The notes beneath the pieces were generated by a model. It did no database searches. It saw nothing but the letters and a program-made list of their open reading frames with translations, and had not been told where the DNA came from. This document shows positions 57,551-64,000 of a stretch of 64,000 bases of DNA, piece by piece. A program made the translations under genes and the position numbers. The DNA is from an uncultured Caldilineaceae bacterium (lineage in GTDB: Bacteria; Chloroflexota; Anaerolineae; Caldilineales; Caldilineaceae): contig CATOTS010000022.1 in NCBI GenBank assembly GCA_951813625.1, forward strand, positions 86,087-150,086. The letters run 5' to 3'. How positions within the stretch are numbered: the stretch's first letter is position 1; each line of letters starts with the position of its first letter.

Positions 57551-58570
57551 ATGAGAATCGGCGCCTTTGCGACCCTGCCCGACGAAGACAACTACCTGGG
57601 CTTTCTAAAACAGTACGGCATCCATGACGTCACGCTCAGCTACCGCTCCCACCCTGAGTACCAGACGCGCTTTGCCCCGGAAGCCGCCAGCAGGGGCGAC
57701 GCCTTCTGGGACTTCCCGACGCTGCTCCAGGCGCGCGCACAGTGCGAAGACGCCGGGCTGAACCTTGTCTCAATCGAAAATCCGCTGCCAAACTGGTGCT
57801 ATGAGCATATCGTACTGGGACAGGCCGGCCGCGACCGCCAGATCGAGAATGTGGCGCAGACAATCCGCAACATGGGGAAGGCCGGCGTCGGTGTCTACGG
57901 CTACCACTGGATGGTGAACCAGCCCGGCGCCACGCGCAACTCCTGGCGCACTTCGCTGACGACGCCCGGCCGCGGCGGCGCCCAGGTCAGCAGCTTCGAA
58001 TTGGAACGGGCCAGGCATGGCCCACTTTTCCGCGAAAGAGAATACAGCCGCGCCGAGATGTGGAGCAACTACGAATACTTCGTCGAAGCGATCATCCCCG
58101 TAGCCGAGGAGGCCGGCGTACGGCTGGCCCTGCATCCCGACGACCCGCCGGTCGAGAGCCTCGGCGGCATACCGCGGCTATTCTACGATATGAACGGATT
58201 CCAGCGCGCGCTGGATATGGCCGGCAGTTCTGCGAGCGGGCTGAATTTCTGCCTCGGCAATTGGACCGCCATGGGCGTCGACATCCATGCCGCGATTCGC
58301 CATTTTGGCGGCCGCGGCCAGATCGTTTACGGCCACGTGCAGGGCGTGCAGGGGACCGGGCCGGAGTTCCGCGAATGCTTCCTCGAAGAGGCCGACTGCA
58401 ACTTCCTGGAGACCCTGAAGACCTTCAACGAGGCCGGCTTCAACGGCGTGCTCTTCCCCGGTCATGCGCCGTACACGACCTATGACCGCGCGCGCGTGCA
58501 TCATGGTTTTCTCTACGCGGCCGGCTATCTGAAGGGTCTGCTTCAGTCCCTCGGCATTGACCATCCCTAG
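57551..58570 (+). CDS. Mannonate dehydratase-like protein
   Basis: This 339-residue protein resembles UxuA in TIM-barrel pattern: GHQ-less N-terminus with RIGAFATLPDEDNYLGFLK, VYGYHWMVNQ, VRLALHPDDPPVESLGGIPR (metal histidine), LNFCLGNWTAMG (metal cysteine), IVYGHVQGVQG (metal histidine) and the end KGLLQSLGIDHP. UxuA dehydrates D-mannonate in hexuronate breakdown. The usual last metal motif RPDHG appears here as FPGHAPY, so the fourth ligand is changed and the true substrate may differ. GGAG is six bases before the ATG at 57551. Fits the uronate theme of genes at 3514 and 11296, though distant. Confidence 0.8.
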   Translation: MRIGAFATLPDEDNYLGFLKQYGIHDVTLSYRSHPEYQTRFAPEAASRGDAFWDFPTLLQARAQCEDAGLNLVSIENPLPNWCYEHIVLGQAGRDRQIENVAQTIRNMGKAGVGVYGYHWMVNQPGATRNSWRTSLTTPGRGGAQVSSFELERARHGPLFREREYSRAEMWSNYEYFVEAIIPVAEEAGVRLALHPDDPPVESLGGIPRLFYDMNGFQRALDMAGSSASGLNFCLGNWTAMGVDIHAAIRHFGGRGQIVYGHVQGVQGTGPEFRECFLEEADCNFLETLKTFNEAGFNGVLFPGHAPYTTYDRARVHHGFLYAAGYLKGLLQSLGIDHP

Positions 58571-58631
58571 CCCTTAAGCGGACCGGGCCGGCATCGTTTC
58601 ACGTCGTCCTGACCGAAGGAGAAGAGGAGCG

Positions 58632-59312
58632 ATGTACCTGATTCTGATAGGCTGCGAATACGCCGGTACGACCACCCTGGCCGACGCCCTCAACGACTGG
58701 TCGAAGACGACGCTGGGCACCGACTTCAAGCTGATCCACGACCACTACAAGCTGCCGGACACCAAACCGCACGGCTTTGAGCTGACAGCGGATGAGATCG
58801 AAGCCTTCCACAGGCTCAGCCCCCGCCTGACCGAGGCGGTCCAGCGTCACAACCTCTACTATCACACGCCCTGGCAGTCGGGATCGGAAGAGAATTTCCT
58901 GGGAATCGGCCTATACTTCGACGAGTTGGTCTTCGCGCCGCGCTACTACGGCTACGGCGGAGAGGGCGAACCGGGCGACCGCAGACTGATTTCGCGCATC
59001 CTCGAGCAGCGCATCAGCCGCTTCAGGCCGGACGCCGTGCTGATTCTCGTGCAGGCCGCGCCCGACGTGATCCGCAAGCGCATGGCCGACGACCCACATC
59101 CCTACCCCGTCGTCCCCGATGCCGACGTTGAGCACATAATTCAGCGTTTCGAGGAGGAATACGAGAACTCGTTGATCGGGCACAAATTCAAGCTGGATAC
59201 GTCGAATGCGACAGTGGAAGAGACTGTAGCCGAGTTCGCCGACAAGATTCAGCCGTATCTGACCCAAAGCGACCTGCTGCGGCTCGCCTTGCGGCAGGGG
59301 AGTTCAAGTTAG
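58632..59312 (+). CDS. P-loop kinase-like protein with degenerate Walker A
   Basis: This 226-residue protein has the layout of a small nucleotide/nucleoside kinase: YLILIGCEYAGTTTLADAL at the N-terminus, DAVLILVQAAPDVIRKRMAD (NTP-kinase-like strand and lid arginines) and C-terminal helices. The Walker A lysine is replaced: G-x4-G-T-T instead of G-x4-G-K-T. It may be a pseudokinase or use another residue. Unknown function. GAGAAGAGGAG precedes the ATG. Its stop lies only four bases before the amidohydrolase start, suggesting co-translation. Confidence 0.65.
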   Translation: MYLILIGCEYAGTTTLADALNDWSKTTLGTDFKLIHDHYKLPDTKPHGFELTADEIEAFHRLSPRLTEAVQRHNLYYHTPWQSGSEENFLGIGLYFDELVFAPRYYGYGGEGEPGDRRLISRILEQRISRFRPDAVLILVQAAPDVIRKRMADDPHPYPVVPDADVEHIIQRFEEEYENSLIGHKFKLDTSNATVEETVAEFADKIQPYLTQSDLLRLALRQGSSS

Positions 59313-59316
59313 CTCC

Positions 59317-60726
59317 ATGGCCGAGATCAAGTGCGACCTTCTCATCCAGAGCGGTCAGGTGCTCACGATGGATGCGGAGCGCCGGATTATTTCTCCCGGC
59401 GCGGTGGCCATTGCCGGTGCGCGTATCCTCGCCGTCGGTCCCGACGCCGAGCTGCGCCGCCGCTTCGATGCGCGGGAGACGCTCGACGCAGAGGGCGGCA
59501 TCGTGCATCCCGGCTTCATCGACGCCCACAATCACATCGTGCATACAACCTGCCGCGGTGTCTTCAGCAACATCTTCGACGTCGACGCCGCGGCCATCAA
59601 ATTCGCAGACTGGAAAGCCGACGTCACCCCGGAGGACGAGGCCGCGGCGACCGCGATGGCCGCGGTCGAGATGCTGGGCAGCGGATTTACCATGTTCATC
59701 GAGCCGGGAACGCTCTTTTCGACCCGCGCCGCGGCAGAGGCGGTCGAGCGCGTTGGCATGCGCGCGCTCTTCTCGCCGCCCTATCTGTGGGACCGGCGCG
59801 AAACGCTCGCCGCCATGCCCGGCCTCGAGAGCGACAGCCTGACCGCCCGCGTCCCGATCGACAGCGCGCGGGCGCTGGGCCAGCTGGACGCGGAGCTGTA
59901 CCGCAACCGGAATCCCGAGGCGCTCGTGCGCGGCTTCGTCTTCGTTTACGGCGTCGGCACGGCCTCCCCCGAGCTGCTCCAGGACGCGCACGCCTGCGCA
60001 CGCGCCGCCGGCGTGCCCCTTCATCTGCACGCCGGCTACTCGCCCGGCGAGGGGGAAATCTACCGTAAAGTTACTGGTGTCAGCCAGCTCGTCCACCTGC
60101 AGCAGCTGGGCGTCCTCGACGAGCACACCGTCATCGTCCATGCCAATCTGCTCGACGAAGACGAGGAGACCGCCATCCGCGCGACCGGTTGCCAGATCGT
60201 CTGGTGCCCGGTCTCGTTCTTCTCGCTCGGCATCGCCCGCAGCGCCCACTTCAGGATGACTGAGCGGCATCGCGCCGGCGTCACCGTAGCGCTCGGCGTC
60301 GACGGCGCGTTCGACTGCACGCCGGCCGAGCTGATGCGCGCGGCCCACTTTGCCGCCCGCGTCTGCGACGAGCCGCTGCCCGCCGACGCCCTGCTCGAAA
60401 TGCAAACGATCAATGCCGCCGCCGCCGCCGGCCTGGACACGGAGCTGGGCAGCCTCGAGCCGGGCAAGCGCGCCGACGTCGTCGTGCGCTCCCCCCGCGC
60501 CGCCGGCGCCTTTCCCGCCAACAACCCGCTCCATCTGCTGGCGCTGACGATCGGGAACGGCAGCGTCGACACCGTCCTGGTAAACGGCGACGTCGTCTTC
60601 AGAAACGGACGCCCAACACGCGTCGATGAACTGGAGATCAGCCGCGCCGTCACCGAGTCGGTCATCGCCCGTGCACGCCGGCTCAACATCGACCCCGGTC
60701 CCGCGTGGCCGGTTGCACGTACATAG
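59317..60726 (+). CDS. Amidohydrolase family protein (TRZ/ATZ/cytosine deaminase-like)
   Basis: This 469-residue metal-dependent deaminase/hydrolase has an N-terminal beta-sandwich part (LLIQSGQVLTMDAERRII), then the metal motif GFIDAHNHIVHTT, a histidine in PLHLHAGYSPGEG, HANLLDEDEETAIRATGCQI, CPVSFFSLGIARS and GVDGAFDC with the catalytic aspartate. This is the chlorohydrolase/SAH-deaminase-like branch. Substrate unknown. It starts four bases after the P-loop protein gene. Confidence 0.88.
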   Translation: MAEIKCDLLIQSGQVLTMDAERRIISPGAVAIAGARILAVGPDAELRRRFDARETLDAEGGIVHPGFIDAHNHIVHTTCRGVFSNIFDVDAAAIKFADWKADVTPEDEAAATAMAAVEMLGSGFTMFIEPGTLFSTRAAAEAVERVGMRALFSPPYLWDRRETLAAMPGLESDSLTARVPIDSARALGQLDAELYRNRNPEALVRGFVFVYGVGTASPELLQDAHACARAAGVPLHLHAGYSPGEGEIYRKVTGVSQLVHLQQLGVLDEHTVIVHANLLDEDEETAIRATGCQIVWCPVSFFSLGIARSAHFRMTERHRAGVTVALGVDGAFDCTPAELMRAAHFAARVCDEPLPADALLEMQTINAAAAAGLDTELGSLEPGKRADVVVRSPRAAGAFPANNPLHLLALTIGNGSVDTVLVNGDVVFRNGRPTRVDELEISRAVTESVIARARRLNIDPGPAWPVART

Positions 60727-60765
60727 ACGCGCCCCACAGAGGTCGCGCTGCCCGGGAGGCATCCA

Positions 60766-61647
60766 ATGGACGCAACGACAGTTCCCGCAATCGATCCCGA
60801 CGAGATCATCGACTTCATGAACATCGACCGGACCGACTTCGGCTCCTTCACGCGCGCCCAACAGGTCCGCCATTTCGAGGTCGAGGGCTACGTCGTGCTG
60901 CCCGACATGCTGAACGCCGCGCACATCGCACGTCTCAAGGCCGAGCTCGCCGATGTACCGATGGAGCCAAGGCCGTACAGCGAGTACCTGACCAGCTCGA
61001 TCACACAGGTGCAGTGGATCAGCCGCGCCGCGGCCGAGCTGATCGGGCACCCGCCCATGATCGACTTTCTCAGCGCGCTGATGGGGCCGGACATCGTCTT
61101 CACGCGCGGCGCTTTCCAGCGCACCAATCCCGGCTCGCCCTGTATCTCGATGCACACCGACGGCCAGCCCTTCGGTTCGTCGATCTTCGACTACGAAGGC
61201 AGCTCGCCGCGAATGCTGCGCGTGCTCTACTATCTCGACGACCTCACGCCCGCACGCGCGCCCTTTCGCCTGGTCCCCCGCAGCCACCTCTCCTTCCACG
61301 CGCAGGCCAACCCGTACGTTCGTTACAAGTCCCACCCAGAGGAGCTCACCCTCTGCCTCAAGGCCGGTTCCGCGCTCGTCATCCCCACCATGCTCTTCCA
61401 CGCCACCCATCCCAACACCGACAGCGCGCCGCGCGAGCTTGTCCAATTCGGCTACCGACCGGCCTGGGCCGGGCCCGTCCAGCCGATGGAGGAGTGGGAC
61501 CCCGACCTCGTCGCAGCCGCGCCCGCACAGGCAAAGCCGTTCCTGCAGAGTCTCAACACGACCGGCGGCACCTGGGGCCTGGAGCACAAACCGACCGGCA
61601 TGACGACGTCGGCGCCCGGCATCAACCCGAGCCGCTGGGAGGATTGA
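60766..61647 (+). CDS. Phytanoyl-CoA dioxygenase (PhyH) family protein
   Basis: This 293-residue Fe(II)/2-oxoglutarate oxygenase has the HxD in CISMHTDGQPFGS, core LRVLYYLDDLTPARAPFRLV and distal histidine/arginine in MLFHATHPNTDSAPRELVQF. It differs clearly from the PhyH protein at 10405. GGGAGG precedes the ATG. It follows the amidohydrolase by 39 bases and is probably in the same operon. Confidence 0.85.
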   Translation: MDATTVPAIDPDEIIDFMNIDRTDFGSFTRAQQVRHFEVEGYVVLPDMLNAAHIARLKAELADVPMEPRPYSEYLTSSITQVQWISRAAAELIGHPPMIDFLSALMGPDIVFTRGAFQRTNPGSPCISMHTDGQPFGSSIFDYEGSSPRMLRVLYYLDDLTPARAPFRLVPRSHLSFHAQANPYVRYKSHPEELTLCLKAGSALVIPTMLFHATHPNTDSAPRELVQFGYRPAWAGPVQPMEEWDPDLVAAAPAQAKPFLQSLNTTGGTWGLEHKPTGMTTSAPGINPSRWED

Positions 61648-61841
61648 GCGCCGAGAGATAGCCAACCCCGCAGGCAATACGCAGCAACTTCGCCGCACCC
61701 AGATTTCCGCCCTAAGTGATATCCCTGATCGGTCCGATGCAGTATTGACAACACGGGGAAAGTATGAGAACATTTGTACTATTGGGGATGATTCGTCGAC
61801 CCAAATAGTCCTGTACGTATAGAATCAGTGAGGCCCCTATC

Positions 61842-62588
61842 ATGCCATCCTCAATCGAATGGACCGACGAAACCTGGAATCCGGTAACCGGTTGCACGCA
61901 CGTGTCGCCCGGGTGCGACAATTGCTACATGTTTGCCCTCTATCCCCGCCTACGAGGGATGAATGTCAGAGGGTACGAGACGAGCCCGGATGACGTACAA
62001 CTTTTGCCCGAACGGCTTCAAGCTCCGCTGACCTGGAAGAAACCGCGCCGAGTCTTCGTCAATAGCATGTCCGACGTATTTCATCCCGAAGTGCCGTTCA
62101 ACTACGTGCTTGAGATGTTCCAGGTGATGCAGGAGGCTTCCCAACGCCACGGTCACATTTTCCAGATTCTGACAAAGCGGCCTGGCAGGGCCGTCGGTTG
62201 GTGGGAGGAACACAAGCAGTATTTCCCCGACGGTTGGCCGGACCGCGTCTGGATGGGCACCTCAGTCGAAAGTCAGAAATATGCGCCCCGGCTGACCGTC
62301 TTAGGTCGTATACCGGCCCCCATTCGTTTCGTGTCGGCGGAGCCGCTGCTGGGCCGGCTCGATCTGACTGAGTGGCTGGAATCAGGCGTGCTGCAGTGGG
62401 TAATCGTTGGCGGCGAGAGCGGAGCAGCCGCCAGAGCCATGGAACTTGAATGGGCGCGGTCGTTGCGCGATCAGTCGGTCGGGTCTGGCGTAGCGTTCTT
62501 TCTGAAGCAGTTAGGAGGAGTGCGCGGCAAGCGCGGGGGTGAGGCGGCGACCATTGATGGCAAGCATTGGCGTCAAATGCCCAATTGA
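61842..62588 (+). CDS. DUF5131 (phage Gp37/Gp68-like) protein
   Basis: This 248-residue protein begins IEWTDETWNPVTGCTHVSPG, the hallmark of DUF5131, with cysteines 18, 25 and 28 in a C-x6-C-x2-C cluster that may bind iron-sulfur or zinc. Also seen: VFVNSMSDVFHPEVP, ILTKRPGR, VWMGTSVESQKY, IRFVSAEPLLG, WVIVGGESG. The family is common in phages, plasmids and mobile islands, often beside a TcmP (three-Cys-motif partner) gene. None is visible here. Function unproven. GAGG lies seven bases before the ATG. Confidence 0.88.
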   Translation: MPSSIEWTDETWNPVTGCTHVSPGCDNCYMFALYPRLRGMNVRGYETSPDDVQLLPERLQAPLTWKKPRRVFVNSMSDVFHPEVPFNYVLEMFQVMQEASQRHGHIFQILTKRPGRAVGWWEEHKQYFPDGWPDRVWMGTSVESQKYAPRLTVLGRIPAPIRFVSAEPLLGRLDLTEWLESGVLQWVIVGGESGAAARAMELEWARSLRDQSVGSGVAFFLKQLGGVRGKRGGEAATIDGKHWRQMPN

Positions 62589-63146
62589 AAGTAAGACTAT
62601 AGCATGATCGACAGATCGTTTGGCGGCTCCCGGACGCAGGAGAAACTACAAAGGAGATTCGCGGAAAGTAACCCGGCAGGTGCCCCCAATGCTGTAAGGA
62701 TAGTGGAGCACATAATCGACAACTGGTAGTGGACCTAGCCGCCGCCAGCCCGAGGGCGCTCGGAATCTCTGGTACCAGTTCCTCTACCTCGGCGTTCACC
62801 GGTACCTCATCACCCGCCCCCGGTTATCACCCCCCCAGCCCGATCCGACCCGCCCAACACATAAACAGCTCCGTCATAACCCACCACCGGCATCCCGTGT
62901 ATCCCCGCTGGAAGATCCGGCAGGAGCATTCGCTAAAGTTGAGCCAGCAGAGACAGATCTGAATTCGAAAAGCCGTCGGTAGTTTTCTGTGAAATCTACT
63001 ATGGAATGGAACGGCGCTGCGAGAGACCGGCAACCGGCTACGCGCGATCGTCGTCCAATTGCGCACACTCTGTACTGATACTAGAATGACACAGGCGAGA
63101 ATTCCGCCTCGGCCCTTGAAAAAGGAGATGCGGAGGAGTAATCATA
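62589..63146. other. Intergenic DNA between the DUF5131 and ATPase genes
   Basis: No intact gene. Contains the kelch fragment at 62810-62932; the rest has no recognisable feature except the ribosome site of the next gene. Confidence 0.5.
62810..62932 (-). pseudogene. Kelch-repeat protein fragment
   Basis: The minus-strand frame reads LLPDLPAGIHGMPVVGYDGA and VYVLGGSDRAGG between a TAG at 62933 and a TGA at 62810. This is one blade of a kelch/galactose-oxidase-like propeller, typically the end of such a protein. The remainder of the gene is missing. Confidence 0.65.
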
Positions 63147-64000
63147 ATGCAAGGTCCCATGCAGATCGAAAGCCTGGTTATCAAGAATTACCGCTGCTTT
63201 CGAGATATCGCGTTGAGCAAATTGGGGCGAATGACCATCGTAGTGGGGGCAAATGGATCGGGCAAGTCGTCGCTGTTCGATGTTTTTACCTTTCTAAGAG
63301 ATGCTCTCACGCAAAACGTCGCCTCCGCAGTGGCGCGACGCGGCGGATTTCGCGAGTTGGTCACACGCGGGCAAGCCGGACCGATAGAGATCACCGTGAA
63401 GTTTCGCGAAAGCGGCGGACGGCTGGCAACCTATGAGTTGAAAATCAGTCAGGATGATGGGCGCGTCGTTGTTGACCGAGAGGTAATGAGCTACCGGCGC
63501 GGTCCAAACGGACGGCCATGGCATTTTGTGGACTTCAGTAGAGGGAAGGGAAGAGCGATAACGAACGAGTCAATGTACGGGACGGAAGGCGCGGTCGCGG
63601 AAAGGGCTGATTACCAACTTGATGACCCCAGTGTTTTGGCAATCAAGGGGCTGGGGCAGTTTCAGCAGTTCCGGGTCGTGTCGGATTTTCGCAGCCTGAT
63701 CGAAAACTGGCACATATCCAACTTCCACATCGCAGACGCGCGGCCCAGTGCCGAAGTCGGATATGCTGAACATCTTTCCACCCGCGGGGACAACGTGGCG
63801 CTGGTGGCGCAATACCTCTTTGAGAACCATCCCCAGCAATTCGAAAAGGTTCTTCGTGCCATGCGCCAGCGCGTGCCGGGCGTAAGCGCCGTGGAGGCAA
63901 AGCCCACCGAAGACGGGAGGCTTGTTCTTCGGTTCCAGGATGGAAGTTTCCAGGATCCTTTCATTGCACGCTATGTATCCGATGGTACCCTAAAGATGTT
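63147..64000 (+). CDS. AAA family ATPase (RecF/OLD-like), cut by the window end
   Basis: The frame is open from ATG 63147, which has GGAGGAG eight bases upstream, to the last base. The N-terminus reads IESLVIKNYRCFRDIALSKL followed by the Walker A VGANGSGKSSLFDVF, then FLRDALTQNVASAVARRGGF. This is the AAA_21/AAA_15-type ATPase associated with RecF, OLD nucleases and abortive-infection or retron effectors. The signature motif and Walker B lie beyond the window, so the exact class (stand-alone, OLD with TOPRIM) is open. Confidence 0.85.
   Translation, partial: MQGPMQIESLVIKNYRCFRDIALSKLGRMTIVVGANGSGKSSLFDVFTFLRDALTQNVASAVARRGGFRELVTRGQAGPIEITVKFRESGGRLATYELKISQDDGRVVVDREVMSYRRGPNGRPWHFVDFSRGKGRAITNESMYGTEGAVAERADYQLDDPSVLAIKGLGQFQQFRVVSDFRSLIENWHISNFHIADARPSAEVGYAEHLSTRGDNVALVAQYLFENHPQQFEKVLRAMRQRVPGVSAVEAKPTEDGRLVLRFQDGSFQDPFIARYVSDGTLKM

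Noticed and set aside
59188..61773. 861-residue minus-strand open frame
   Set aside because: It lies entirely antisense to the amidohydrolase and PhyH genes, which have clear motifs and ribosome sites. Long antisense frames are common in high-GC codon-biased genes.

Overview
The window is GC-rich, densely coding bacterial chromosome, probably from an uncultivated Chloroflexota of the Caldilineales/Anaerolineae type. That placement is inference. It rests on the mix of phytanoyl-CoA dioxygenase-family proteins, exo-rhamnogalacturonan-lyase-like and GH4 enzymes, a family-39-type glycosyltransferase with a soluble tail, a glutaredoxin-thioredoxin reductase fusion, a BMP-type ABC importer and an EF-P with arginine at the modification site. 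No rRNA or taxonomic marker was available to test it.

Layout. 1-1.7 kb: the end of an RHS/SpvB-type giant gene on the minus strand, interrupted by an in-frame TAG and truncated at its 5' side. 1.7-3.5 kb: gene-poor DNA with two copies of a structured repeat. 3.5-15.6 kb: a plus-strand run with an exo-rhamnogalacturonan-lyase-like protein, a GT39-like membrane protein, a beta-propeller glycosidase-like protein, a glutaredoxin-TrxR fusion, a PhyH-type dioxygenase, a GH4 glycosidase and a large FtsX-like permease. 15.7-18.1 kb (minus): SPFH protein, NfeD and a DUF4870-like protein. 18.2-26.2 kb (plus): fmt, tRNA-Pro(GGG), a three-gene CopC/CopD copper block with an Asp/His-rich secreted protein, and clpB. 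26.9-34.3 kb: fatty acid desaturase; a divergent pair of sugar-nucleotide proteins (GHMP kinase-UDPGP fusion and a GalU-like protein); OsmC; a broken copy of the prephenate dehydratase ACT domain; and intact pheA. 34.3-42.2 kb: accessory DNA with transposase remnants, a broken enolase-superfamily gene beside a TPP enzyme, a sugar isomerase-like protein, an Ldh-family dehydrogenase, a YgiT-like zinc-finger protein and a second repeat family. 42.2-48.7 kb: housekeeping genes (GT2, acpS, pyrG, yebC-ruvC-ruvA, efp, tRNA-Thr). 48.8-53.8 kb (minus): a complete BMP/nucleoside-type ABC importer. 54-61.6 kb: small-molecule catabolism genes (cupin, methyltransferase, FAH, SDR, mannonate-dehydratase-like, amidohydrolase, PhyH) and a protein with a degenerate P-loop. 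61.8-64 kb: a DUF5131 (Gp37/Gp68-like) protein and an AAA ATPase cut by the window edge, probably the start of another accessory region.

The most unusual non-coding signal is a dispersed, strongly hairpin-forming element present five times (near 2.9, 3.2, 26.4, 34.5 and 56.2 kb). It has two subfamilies with different flanks, and in one copy the outer inverted repeat carries a paired, compensatory change. A second repeat of about 260 bp occurs twice in direct orientation and brackets the YgiT-like gene. Several genes here are decayed, so the accessory stretches look like repeated sites of insertion and loss. No complete IS, CRISPR array, prophage or origin was seen.
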